DNA of 14,169 nucleotides from RGIG3009 sp964433065. Its GTDB lineage: Bacteria > Bacillota > Clostridia > Oscillospirales > Acutalibacteraceae. Under the pieces are notes generated by a model that had not been told where the DNA came from, made no database searches, and was given only the letters and a program-made list of their open reading frames with translations. The stretch lies in NCBI GenBank assembly GCA_964433065.1, contig CAYSPZ010000044.1:1-14169 (forward strand), read 5' to 3'. A program made the position numbers and the translations under genes. Positions 1-6,356 of this stretch are shown one piece after another; position 1 is the first letter of the stretch, and each line of letters starts with the position of its first letter.

Positions 1-324
1 GGCAAACAGACCCGCGGGACCGCTTCCCACCACGACAGGACGGGTAGACGGTGGGTTGACGGTGGGGAGTGACAAGGTCGACGGGATCAGCGCTGACACC
101 GTCGGGAGTTTGCAGGTTTTTAAAAAGGGGGCCTCGTCTTTGAGGGTGACGGCGGCGGTGATCTCGAAGCAGACCGCATCGCGCCGCCGTGCATCCACCG
201 AACGTTTGAACAATGAACACGACAGGATGCGGGATCTTGAAATTTTCAGTTGTTTGGCGACCGCGTCGATCAGCATCGTATCGGTGTAGTCGAGCGGCAT
301 ACGAATTCCGTTTACCCGAATCAT
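1..324 (-). CDS. FAD-dependent dehydrogenase (COG2509-like), N-terminal part, runs off left edge
   Basis: This is the first 108 codons of a flavoprotein whose C-terminal part lies beyond base 1. The start ATG (322-324) overlaps the TGA stop of the upstream flavoprotein gene in an ATGA arrangement, so the two are probably translationally coupled. The protein opens with MIRVNGIRMPLDYT and has a lysine/arginine-rich N-terminal domain of about 90 residues with the segment SLFKRSVDARRRD. It then reaches RPVVVGSGPAGLFA (about residues 95-108), which contains the GxGxxG dinucleotide-binding loop of an FAD enzyme. A long N-terminal domain before the FAD loop is typical of the uncharacterised FAD-dependent dehydrogenase family COG2509; the family name is recalled from the pattern. 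Substrate and reaction are unknown. Confidence 0.85.
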   Translation of the reverse strand, partial: MIRVNGIRMPLDYTDTMLIDAVAKQLKISRSRILSCSLFKRSVDARRRDAVCFEITAAVTLKDEAPFLKTCKLPTVSALIPSTLSLPTVNPPSTRPVVVGSGPAGLFA

Positions 325-1547
325 ACCTCATCCTCCGCGATCGCTTGTGCCGCCGCGTATGCCGACGACCACGCCCATTGCAGGTTGAAGCCGCCGCATT
401 CGCCGTCGACGTCCAGTACTTCGCCTAACAGGTACAGACCCTTTGCTTTTTTGGATTCCATCGTTTTGGGGTCGACCTGTGATCGTTCGATACCGCCTGC
501 GGTGACCTGTGCGCCGCCGAAGCCTTGCGTACCAATCACCGAAACGGTCGCGTTTTTGATGGTATCGCACAGGCGGTGCAGTTGCTGATCGGTAAGGTCG
601 GTACCGTTTTGAGACAACAACAGATCCGCCATACGGCACATCGTTTGTCCGATGCGTTTATGCAGAAGTCCTGTGAGCAGATCCTCCACCCGTCGTCCGT
701 TTGTGCGGCGGCGGCAGAGGTCGTCCCACACCGTGTCGTATGACATGGTGGGTAAAAAGTCGATCGACACGGTCATCGTGCCTTGTTTGCGCCGTTCCCA
801 ATCCCCCACTGCGCGGGAGATCTGCATCACGGCGGGACCGGATATGCCGTATTCGGTGAACAGTAATTCGTCGGTATGGGCGGCGACGGGTTTCCCGTCC
901 ACCGCAAAGGTGACGGTAGCATCGGTGCGTAAACCTTTCATCGCGCGGATATAGGTGGTGTCGGTGCGCACCTGCACGATGGCGGGATAGAGCGGTGTTT
1001 TTTGGTGACCGACCGACAGCGGCAAGGTATAACACGCGGCACTGCCGCCGAGTGCGGGCGATGCCGCGCCGCCTGTCGCGACAATGACGTTGCGGCAGGA
1101 GGTCGTTTGGTCGTTGGCAGTTACCTGCCAACCCTCTTTACAGGGGGTGACGGCGGTGACCTCACTGTCGCATTGTACGGTGACACCGCGTTGTTCCATC
1201 GTCAGGCGCAGACAATCGAGTACCGCGCCCGCTTGTTCGCAGCGGGGGTAGACGCGACCGTTGTCGCGTACCACGCACGACACACCGATGCGTTCAAAAA
1301 AGTCGATCGCCGTCGCAGGTGGAAACGCGGTGAGTGCCGAGCGCACAAAATCCGCCGCCGCGTGGTATCGTTGCGGGGTAGCGTGAATATTGGTGATATT
1401 GCAGGTACCGTTACCCGTTGCCAATAACTTTTTGCCGACGCGGGGGGCTTTTTCCAGTACCAGCACCCGTTTTCCCCGTTCGGCGCAGAAGATTGCCGCC
1501 GCCATGCCCGAGGCACCGCCGCCGATCACCACGCAATCAAAAACCAT
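321..1547 (-). CDS. BaiN/HI0933-family NAD(P)/FAD-dependent oxidoreductase
   Basis: This is a full-length flavoprotein of 408 residues, the usual size for the HI0933/YhiN/BaiN family. The FAD loop GGGASG is at residues 9-14, the ribose-binding glutamate in VLEK near 32, and the family signature GKKLLATGNGTCNITN at 38-53. The C-terminal signature (GLYLLGEVLDVDGECGG, then NLQWAWSSA) closes the FAD domain. Start choice: the ATG at 1545-1547 has AAAGGAG about 9 bases upstream. An in-frame ATG at 1583 would place that ribosome binding site inside the coding region, so it is rejected. Family members have been linked to reduction of steroid-like or bile-acid intermediates, but most are uncharacterised and the substrate here is unknown. 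An oddity is threonine in TGNGTCN, where I recall arginine in most relatives. The gene overlaps the next flavoprotein gene by 4 bases. Confidence 0.9.
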   Translation of the reverse strand: MVFDCVVIGGGASGMAAAIFCAERGKRVLVLEKAPRVGKKLLATGNGTCNITNIHATPQRYHAAADFVRSALTAFPPATAIDFFERIGVSCVVRDNGRVYPRCEQAGAVLDCLRLTMEQRGVTVQCDSEVTAVTPCKEGWQVTANDQTTSCRNVIVATGGAASPALGGSAACYTLPLSVGHQKTPLYPAIVQVRTDTTYIRAMKGLRTDATVTFAVDGKPVAAHTDELLFTEYGISGPAVMQISRAVGDWERRKQGTMTVSIDFLPTMSYDTVWDDLCRRRTNGRRVEDLLTGLLHKRIGQTMCRMADLLLSQNGTDLTDQQLHRLCDTIKNATVSVIGTQGFGGAQVTAGGIERSQVDPKTMESKKAKGLYLLGEVLDVDGECGGFNLQWAWSSAYAAAQAIAEDEV

Positions 1548-1576
1548 TCGTATTTTCTCCTTTGGTAAAATTTTAC

Positions 1577-1605
1577 TTGACATCTGTTACATTGTCTGCT
1601 ATACT
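1577..1605 (+). promoter_or_regulatory. Sigma-A-type promoter for the acetyltransferase-glmM operon
   Basis: A consensus -35 TTGACA (1577-1582), a 17-base spacer and a -10 TATACT (1600-1605) point rightward. Transcription would start near 1612 and give a leader of about 170 bases before the ATG at 1782. The promoter lies inside the expected 5' leader of the leftward flavoprotein operon. No closer good rightward promoter was found by eye. Confidence 0.7.
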
Positions 1606-1680
1606 GTCAACTGTTATTTGTAAAAACAGACACAAAAGTTGTCATATCGGTCGAATGAATATCCAATTCCCTTTTCTCAT

Positions 1681-1709
1681 AGTATAGCGTATTCGAAAAA
1701 CGTCGTCAA
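1681..1709 (-). promoter_or_regulatory. Sigma-A-type promoter for the flavoprotein operon
   Basis: Read on the minus strand, TTGACG (1709-1704) is followed by a 17-base spacer and TATACT (1686-1681). Transcription would begin near 1674, giving a leader of about 125 bases before the flavoprotein start at 1547. The -35 box lies within the loop of the inverted repeat at 1689-1724. Confidence 0.65.
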
Positions 1710-1724
1710 GCGCGTTTCGAATAC
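1689..1724. promoter_or_regulatory. Perfect 10-bp inverted repeat, candidate operator
   Basis: GTATTCGAAA (1689-1698) and TTTCGAATAC (1715-1724) are exact reverse complements separated by 16 bases. Each arm contains the self-complementary hexamer TTCGAA, and the two hexamers lie 24 bp apart (centre to centre), so a dimeric or tetrameric regulator could bind both. The repeat covers the -35 box and spacer of the leftward promoter. No T-run follows it, so it is not a terminator. The regulator is not identified. Confidence 0.5.
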
Positions 1725-1781
1725 ATACTACGCAGGAAAAACGGGAACAGTAGTGTGTGAGAAACAGAAAAGGAGTTTTTT

Positions 1782-2447
1782 ATGAAAACAACCGAATTGT
1801 ATGATCTGTCCCATTCGTTATGCGGTGAGAAATTGGCAAACTGCGAATATCCGTGGGAAGCGTTACCGAATATTGCTGAGTGGATCTGCGAGATCGGCAA
1901 CACGCTTTCGGAAGAGCAATTTGATCAGTACGGTGAAAATATCTGGATCGCGAAAAGTGCTAAGGTAGATAAAACGGCGCACATTGACGGGCCGTGCATC
2001 ATCGACGAGGGTGCCGAGGTGCGGCATTGCGCGTTTATCCGCGGCGGGGCATTGATCGGAAAAGGCGCGGTGGTGGGCAATTCCACCGAGTTAAAGAACT
2101 GTATTTTGTTTGATAAGGTGCAGGTACCGCATTACAACTACGTCGGGGATTCGGTGCTTGGGTATTGTGCGCATCTCGGCGCGGGGGCGGTAACGTCGAA
2201 CGTGAAGAGTGATAAGACGCCCGTGGTGATACGCGGGATCGATACAACTTACGCGACCGAACGAAAAAAGTGCGGTGCGATGCTGGGTGATCACGCGGAG
2301 GTCGGGTGTAACAGTGTGTTAAATCCGGGAACGGTGGTCGGCAGACACGCGACGGTGTATCCCACGTCTTGTGTGAGAGGGACGGTACCGACCGCGCATA
2401 TTTATAAAGATGCGGCGCATATTGTGCCGAAAAGGAGTGACCTGTAA
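1782..2447 (+). CDS. Hexapeptide-repeat (left-handed beta-helix) acyltransferase, GlmU C-terminal-like
   Basis: The protein has 221 residues. The N-terminal ~55 residues are helical and acidic. From about residue 50 onward the protein follows the hexapeptide pattern of a left-handed beta-helix (IWIAKSAKVDKTAHIDGPCIID and subsequent turns), with GAGAVTSNVKSD resembling the acceptor loop of GlmU-type acetyltransferases. There is no N-terminal GxGTRM nucleotidyltransferase motif, so a pyrophosphorylase label, often given to such proteins, is not supported by the sequence. The gene directly precedes glmM and its TAA shares one base with the glmM ATG. The product could acetylate glucosamine-1-phosphate made by GlmM, or bind a sugar nucleotide; this is inference. 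Start: AAAAGGAG (1768-1775) lies six T's before the ATG. Confidence 0.8.
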   Translation: MKTTELYDLSHSLCGEKLANCEYPWEALPNIAEWICEIGNTLSEEQFDQYGENIWIAKSAKVDKTAHIDGPCIIDEGAEVRHCAFIRGGALIGKGAVVGNSTELKNCILFDKVQVPHYNYVGDSVLGYCAHLGAGAVTSNVKSDKTPVVIRGIDTTYATERKKCGAMLGDHAEVGCNSVLNPGTVVGRHATVYPTSCVRGTVPTAHIYKDAAHIVPKRSDL

Positions 2448-3796
2448 TGGGAAGATTGTTTGGAACGGACGGTGTTCGCGGGATCGCGAACGAAGAGTTG
2501 ACCTGTGAACTTGCTCTCAATATCGGGCGCGCCGCCGCCATTGTATTGGCGAAAGACGGCAGACGGCGCCCGAAGATCGTCATCGGCGCAGATACCCGTT
2601 TATCGTCGGATATGCTCGAATCCGCGCTGATCGCGGGGTTATGTTCGGTGGGTGCCGACGTATTGCGGTTGGGGGTCATTCCCACCCCCGCGGTGGCATT
2701 TTTGGTGGGCAAGTACAAGGCGGATGCGGGGATCATGATCTCGGCATCGCACAATCCCGCCGAGTTTAACGGGATCAAGATCTTCGGTGGTGAGGGGTAC
2801 AAGTTGCCCGATGAGTTGGAGGAAGAGATCGAAGAGATCGTACTCAATCGTCGGTTCACACCGCCGACACCGATCGGTGCAGAACTTGGAAAGGTGACGG
2901 TGGCGGAAAACGCGGTACGCGATTACGTAGATCATCTGAAAAGTACCGTGTTGTTTGCGCTCGACGGAATGAAGATCGCGGTGGACTGTGCGAACGGTGC
3001 CGCGTCACGGTCGGCGAAACAGTTGTTCAGCGAGTTGAATGCCGACGCGCATATCCTGTTTTCCGAGCCGAACGGCACCAACATCAACAACGGGTGCGGG
3101 TCGACGCATTTGGAAGAACTGTCGCGGTACGTGGTGGAAAACAAGATGGATATCGGTATTGCGTTTGACGGGGATGCCGACCGTTGTTTGTGTGTGGACG
3201 AGAACGGTAACGAGGTAGACGGTGACCAGATGATGGCGATCTGTGCATTGGATCTGGCACAGCGCGGAAAACTGAGCGGAAATGCAGTGGTCGGAACGAT
3301 CATGACCAATTTCGGGTTTTCGAAGTTCTGCGAGGATAACGGGTTGCATTTCGTTGCGACGAAGGTCGGTGACCGTTTTGTGTTGGAAGAAATGTTGTTA
3401 AATGGGTACGCGTTCGGCGGTGAGCAGTCGGGACATATCATTTTCCGCGATTTTGCGACGACGGGTGACGGGCAGTTGTCCGCTATTCAGTTGTTATCGT
3501 ATCTGAAACGCAGCGGAAAGCGGTTGTCGGAACTGACCGATCTCATGCGCAAATATCCGCAGTTGTGTATCAACATTACCGTGTCTGCCGCGGGTAAGCG
3601 CAAGTTTTACACCGATTCGGCGATCAAAAAGGCGATCGATGCCGCAAAAACCGCGTTCGGCAACGAGGGGCGGTTGGTGGTGCGACCGTCGGGAACCGAA
3701 CCACTCATCCGCGTGATGGCGGAAGGAAACGACGACGCGCTTGTCAAGCAACAAGCCGAAGCGGTCGCGGCGGTAATTACCGAGAGATTGGCATAA
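2447..3796 (+). CDS. glmM: Phosphoglucosamine mutase
   Basis: The 449-residue protein matches GlmM in length and in all key motifs. GlmM is a cytosolic enzyme that interconverts glucosamine-6-phosphate and glucosamine-1-phosphate on the route to UDP-GlcNAc and peptidoglycan. The protein opens with GRLFGTDGVRG. The phosphoserine loop ISASHNP has the catalytic Ser at 101. The magnesium loop is DGDADR (241-246), with Asp 241, 243 and 245. The sugar-specificity loop GGEQSGH is at 324-330, and the phosphate-binding loop RPSGTEP is at 413-419. No substitution was seen at these sites. AAAGGAG (2431-2437) inside the end of the upstream gene serves as ribosome binding site, and the start codon overlaps the upstream stop, so the two genes are co-transcribed and probably coupled. 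Confidence 0.97.
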   Translation: MGRLFGTDGVRGIANEELTCELALNIGRAAAIVLAKDGRRRPKIVIGADTRLSSDMLESALIAGLCSVGADVLRLGVIPTPAVAFLVGKYKADAGIMISASHNPAEFNGIKIFGGEGYKLPDELEEEIEEIVLNRRFTPPTPIGAELGKVTVAENAVRDYVDHLKSTVLFALDGMKIAVDCANGAASRSAKQLFSELNADAHILFSEPNGTNINNGCGSTHLEELSRYVVENKMDIGIAFDGDADRCLCVDENGNEVDGDQMMAICALDLAQRGKLSGNAVVGTIMTNFGFSKFCEDNGLHFVATKVGDRFVLEEMLLNGYAFGGEQSGHIIFRDFATTGDGQLSAIQLLSYLKRSGKRLSELTDLMRKYPQLCINITVSAAGKRKFYTDSAIKKAIDAAKTAFGNEGRLVVRPSGTEPLIRVMAEGNDDALVKQQAEAVAAVITERLA

Positions 3797-3803
3797 ATAC
3801 AAT

Positions 3804-3836
3804 AAAGCAGCGCTCGGCAAAGTCGAGCGCTGCTTT
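3804..3836. terminator. Bidirectional intrinsic terminator after glmM
   Basis: Arms 3804-3816 and 3824-3836 (core AGCAGCGCTCG / CGAGCGCTGCT) pair perfectly over 13 bp with a 7-base loop. On the plus strand the stem ends in TTTTCT, eight bases past the glmM stop. On the minus strand it ends in TTTATTGTATTT and can also terminate the leftward envelope operon that stops at 3871. The two operons converge on it. Confidence 0.9.
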
Positions 3837-3870
3837 TCTATGGGGTTTTGGGGTGAAACCGCCTATGTGT

Positions 3871-4212
3871 TCAATCCAAAACGACCGATTTTTTCTTGCC
3901 CTTTTTATTCTTCGGATACTCTCTGATCCTTATAACAAAATCGAGGTTGATCGCCTCTACGGTATGGTTGTTTTCGATCAAGAGCGCGTTATCGGTTACT
4001 TCCTTAATGGTTCCGGTAAACTGGTGGTTACCGTCAAAAGCATAAATGAGGCATTCTTTATCAATAAATTTCTTTGCAAGTTCTTTCATTTCGGTATTCC
4101 CCTTTGTTTTTCTTTTCTTAATGATCCGTCTTGCAATTACTGCCTTTCGATTACGAAACAGAATAAATATCATAATCCATAAGACAATGATCGGTATGTA
4201 AGATGAGTTCAA
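3871..4212 (-). CDS. Small membrane-tethered protein with Sm-like (DUF6897-type) C-terminal domain
   Basis: The protein has 113 residues when read from a TTG start (4210-4212). Residues 4-20 form one hydrophobic helix (YIPIIVLWIMIFILF), followed by a strongly basic linker (RRIIKKRKTK). The C-terminal ~72 residues (MKELAKKFIDKECLIYAFDG and onward, with FTGTIKEVTDNALLIE and AINLDFVIRIREY) follow the short beta-strand pattern of an Sm-like barrel and resemble the small DUF6897 family; that name is from memory. The start is supported by GAGGTGATC, a nine-base match to the anti-Shine-Dalgarno complement, and by its position 18 bases past the upstream stop. An internal ATG (4087-4089) preceded by AAAGGGG could give a soluble 72-residue form. 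It is the last gene of the envelope operon. Its function is unknown. Confidence 0.7.
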   Translation of the reverse strand: MNSSYIPIIVLWIMIFILFRNRKAVIARRIIKKRKTKGNTEMKELAKKFIDKECLIYAFDGNHQFTGTIKEVTDNALLIENNHTVEAINLDFVIRIREYPKNKKGKKKSVVLD

Positions 4213-4214
4213 AC

Positions 4215-4223
4215 GATCACCTC
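4215..4223 (-). promoter_or_regulatory. Extended Shine-Dalgarno that decides a TTG start
   Basis: On the minus strand GAGGTGATC is complementary to the 3' end of 16S rRNA over nine bases. Its GAGG core ends seven bases before the TTG at 4210-4212. This supports translation from TTG, and hence the membrane anchor, despite a downstream ATG with a weaker AAAGGGG site. Confidence 0.6.
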
Positions 4224-4230
4224 GCTGACA

Positions 4231-5046
4231 TTATTCCACTTTCGCATCCTGATATTTCAAGCGGATGGCACCGATGCCGCCGTTAACTTCAATGCGGTTA
4301 CTACCGTTGCCTTGTCCTTTGACGTTGGAAACACTTGTGCCGTCAACGGTAATGCTGCCGATGCCTTTTTCAATATCCAGTTTATAGTCGTCTTTGTCGC
4401 CGATCACGGTGATATTTGATTCTCCGACACCTAAATCAAACTCGCTTTCGCCTGTAAGAGCAGAGGTGAGATTTAACTGACCGACACCCATATCCAAATC
4501 AAGGTTGTGAAGTGCGCCTTCGGATATGGTGATCTTGCCCGCGCCGCCGTCAATGTCAATGGCGGTAACGGCAATGAGCGTACCGATTTTTACTTCTCCT
4601 GCACCGAGTTCAAAATTCAACGTATCGGCAGACAAGCGATCCACCGTCAATCTTCCCGCGCCCGTTGTGATGCCGGCTTTTTTAAATACGGTATCTGTCG
4701 GAACATACAAGGTCAGTACGGCACCGGTATAGGTGTTGCCGAACGTTTTTGTTTCCTTGATGGTGAGAACACCGTTTTTATCTTCAACGGTAAGGTGCTT
4801 CAAATTGCTTTCCACCGAAAAACTTTCGCTTTGCTTAATTGTAAAGTCGGCGGCATTGATCTTAATTTCAAGGCTCTGTATATCCGATGATACCGCATAT
4901 GTTTTCATATCTTCGGTCGCCGTATCGCCGTCGAAAAACCCGCCAAACAACCCGATCATACTTAAGAGTCCTGCGACAATACTGACCGTGAGAAAGACGG
5001 CAAACGCCATTGACAAATATTTAATTACTTTTTGAAACGTGGTCAT
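4231..5046 (-). CDS. Membrane-anchored DUF4097-like beta-repeat protein
   Basis: The protein has 271 residues. A single hydrophobic segment at residues 10-37 acts as signal anchor. The rest is predicted outside the membrane and consists of about 20-residue beta repeats marked by G-x-G: GAGRLTV, GAGEVKI, GAGKITI, GVGQLNL, GVGESNI, GIGSITV and GIGAIRL, seven in all. This stacked pattern is that of the DUF4097 family (putative adhesin or envelope proteins, probably a beta-helix). There is no LPxTG sorting signal. The ATG overlaps the stop of the upstream LiaF-like gene as ATGA and lacks a strong ribosome binding site, so translational coupling is likely. In Firmicutes DUF4097 genes often sit beside LiaF/PspC-like envelope-stress genes, as here. 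The molecular function is unknown. Confidence 0.85.
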   Translation of the reverse strand: MTTFQKVIKYLSMAFAVFLTVSIVAGLLSMIGLFGGFFDGDTATEDMKTYAVSSDIQSLEIKINAADFTIKQSESFSVESNLKHLTVEDKNGVLTIKETKTFGNTYTGAVLTLYVPTDTVFKKAGITTGAGRLTVDRLSADTLNFELGAGEVKIGTLIAVTAIDIDGGAGKITISEGALHNLDLDMGVGQLNLTSALTGESEFDLGVGESNITVIGDKDDYKLDIEKGIGSITVDGTSVSNVKGQGNGSNRIEVNGGIGAIRLKYQDAKVE

Positions 5047-5720
5047 TTGATCTCAACGCCCCCAAACATACAGGTGCCGCTTATGTAGATCGTAGGTGCA
5101 TCCTTGTGTGCGGCGGTCTTATTGGAAATGCCGCCGAAGATACAGTTAGAACTCACCTTTACGTTAATATGATCGGGAACGAGAATATCGATGCCACCAA
5201 AGATAGCCGACACCTGAACGGCACAGTCTTTTTCAATAACGGCATCGCGGAGGTCGCACTTTACACCGCCGAAAACGGCGGTCAGTTCGGCGCCTTCAAA
5301 CACTTCACCGTCGCAGTTCAGGTCACAACCGGAGAAGGTGGCACAACCGACCTTGGTTTCGCCGCCGTCGCTCTTTATCTTGGCGATGATCTCGTTCGTT
5401 TTATTGCCGAAAAATCCCGTAAATACCATCTTGAGTCCTACGATCACGATGATGGCGGGGACAAGGAGTTTCCACAGCAAAGAGAAACTTAAAACGTCCT
5501 GACAGCATAACAGCAGGAACACACCAACGGCGATGCCGATGATATTACCCGTTTTTTCGCGTTCGGTAAACAGATCTACAACACAGGGTACGATAATAAA
5601 CAACGTCCACCAGCCGTCAAAGAAGACGTCGATATTCGTTATGTTTAATGCGTTAAGCGCAAACAGCGCACCTGCCGCAATCAGCACGATTCCCCAAACG
5701 ACATTACTGATCTTTTTCAT
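5043..5720 (-). CDS. LiaF-like membrane protein
   Basis: The protein has 225 residues. The N-terminal half contains about four membrane helices (roughly residues 5-24, 33-52, 59-77 and 80-103), starting with the WGIVLIAAGALFALNAL pattern of the LiaI/LiaF-like transmembrane domain. The C-terminal half is a soluble beta domain with four FGG motifs (AVFGGVKCDL, AIFGGIDILV, CIFGGISN, CMFGGVEIK) preceded by ATFSGCDLNCDG, as in the LiaF C-terminal domain. In Bacillus, LiaF keeps the LiaRS two-component system off until cell-wall antibiotics act; no such system is visible here, so only the family is claimed. Start: the ATG at 5718-5720 follows GAAGGT at a good distance. A longer in-frame start at 5750 lies deep in the upstream gene. 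It overlaps its upstream neighbour by 17 bases. Confidence 0.85.
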   Translation of the reverse strand: MKKISNVVWGIVLIAAGALFALNALNITNIDVFFDGWWTLFIIVPCVVDLFTEREKTGNIIGIAVGVFLLLCCQDVLSFSLLWKLLVPAIIVIVGLKMVFTGFFGNKTNEIIAKIKSDGGETKVGCATFSGCDLNCDGEVFEGAELTAVFGGVKCDLRDAVIEKDCAVQVSAIFGGIDILVPDHINVKVSSNCIFGGISNKTAAHKDAPTIYISGTCMFGGVEIK

Positions 5721-5937
5721 CGTTGTTACCTTCTTTCTTTTTAGATGCAAAGCGATCCCAAAGAATCAAAATTCCTTTTTTTATTCCAAAAGCGATCGCG
5801 TAGAACAGGATATAGACACCCAATTCGAGCCATAAATTTTCAGAATGGAATACATTCTGCAACACGGCATCCGTAATGGAAAACACCGTTGCTATCAGCA
5901 AAATATCGACGATCATATCCGCTATTTTTCTTTTCAT
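5704..5937 (-). CDS. Small two-helix membrane protein, unknown function
   Basis: The protein has 77 residues, with helices at about 5-27 and 34-58 and a hydrophilic charged tail (ASKKKEGNNDEKDQ). The start at 5935-5937 follows AGGTGGAG closely and lies 19 bases after the upstream stop. A longer reading from 5982 would overlap the upstream gene and is less likely. I do not recognise the family. Its position directly before and overlapping the LiaF-like gene suggests a membrane partner in the same envelope function; that is inference only. Confidence 0.7.
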   Translation of the reverse strand: MKRKIADMIVDILLIATVFSITDAVLQNVFHSENLWLELGVYILFYAIAFGIKKGILILWDRFASKKKEGNNDEKDQ

Positions 5938-5956
5938 ATCTCCACCTACGATCCGT

Positions 5957-6226
5957 TCAATGGTTTTTCTTAAACAGGACAATACCCGCTATGATCTGTA
6001 CAAGTGAAAGAACACCGGCAACGGCAATCGGCGCAATGCCCCAAAGGTTGTTGTGATCCGTAATCAGCACGATTCCCCAAAAGGCAAGTGCCATCACCGA
6101 CAGGAACACGACCACGGCGATGATTTTGGAGATCCATATGTGTTTTTTGCTTCTGTTCTTTTCGGGAATGATCAAAAACATCAATTCACCGTAAACTTCA
6201 AATACTATTTCTGCAAGTAAATCCAT
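5957..6226 (-). CDS. Small two-helix membrane protein, first gene of envelope operon
   Basis: The protein has 89 residues: a short amphipathic N-terminus with a charged patch (PEKNRSKKH), then two hydrophobic helices at about 31-56 and 61-85, ending in FKKNH. AAGGAG lies about seven bases before the ATG (6224-6226), a strong ribosome binding site. It opens the run of five closely spaced leftward genes. A strong hairpin (6246-6286) stands immediately upstream of its ribosome binding site. The family is not recognised and no enzymatic motif is present. Confidence 0.7.
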   Translation of the reverse strand: MDLLAEIVFEVYGELMFLIIPEKNRSKKHIWISKIIAVVVFLSVMALAFWGIVLITDHNNLWGIAPIAVAGVLSLVQIIAGIVLFKKNH

Positions 6227-6245
6227 ACGCGCTCCTTACGGGACG

Positions 6246-6286
6246 AACAGGGGACGGTTCTGCCATTGTGCGAACCGTCCCCTGTT
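6246..6286. repeat. GGGGACGGTTC-family repeat forming a 15-bp hairpin
   Basis: Two inverted copies of AACAGGGGACGGTTC face each other (6246-6260 and 6272-6286) across an 11-base loop, pairing perfectly over 15 bp with a further G-T and C-G pair beyond. No T-run follows in either direction, so it is not a classical terminator. It ends only a few bases before the ribosome binding site of the gene starting at 6226. Confidence 0.85.
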
Positions 6287-6291
6287 TGCTG

Positions 6292-6320
6292 TTTATCGGA
6301 GAAAGCGGTTCATTCGGCAA
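6292..6320 (-). promoter_or_regulatory. Weak candidate promoter for the envelope operon
   Basis: On the minus strand TTGCCG (6320-6315), a 17-base spacer and GATAAA (6297-6292) each match the sigma-A consensus at four of six positions. Transcription would begin at the edge of the hairpin at 6246-6286. It is the best match found between 6227 and 6356 by eye. The operon may instead be read from the promoter at 7399-7427. Confidence 0.25.
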
Positions 6321-6324
6321 ATGC

Positions 6325-6351
6325 AGAACCGACCGTCGTGTTTGTTCCTTA
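6325..6351 (-). repeat. Degenerate copy of the dispersed repeat behind a stop codon
   Basis: Over 27 bases this matches 7645-7671 at 22 positions (both contain GTGTTTGTTCCTTA on the plus strand). In both places the copy lies at or just behind the stop codon of a leftward gene: five bases past the stop at 6357 here, and overlapping the stop at 7669 in the other. Confidence 0.65.
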
Positions 6352-6356
6352 TCCGA

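Noticed and set aside
1606..1781. glmS-type ribozyme or riboswitch in the ~170-base leader
   Set aside because: No glmS ribozyme or known riboswitch core was recognised; only a weak CTGTT/AACAG stem and the operator-like repeat were seen.
2035..2859. 274-residue minus-strand reading frame
   Set aside because: It lies antisense across the acetyltransferase-like gene and glmM, has low-complexity proline/serine/arginine-rich content, and has no recognisable domain.
2932..3441. 169-residue minus-strand reading frame
   Set aside because: It is entirely antisense to glmM, whose motifs are intact.
6246..6286. Intrinsic terminator
   Set aside because: The stem is strong but no T-run follows on either strand; it belongs to the dispersed repeat family.
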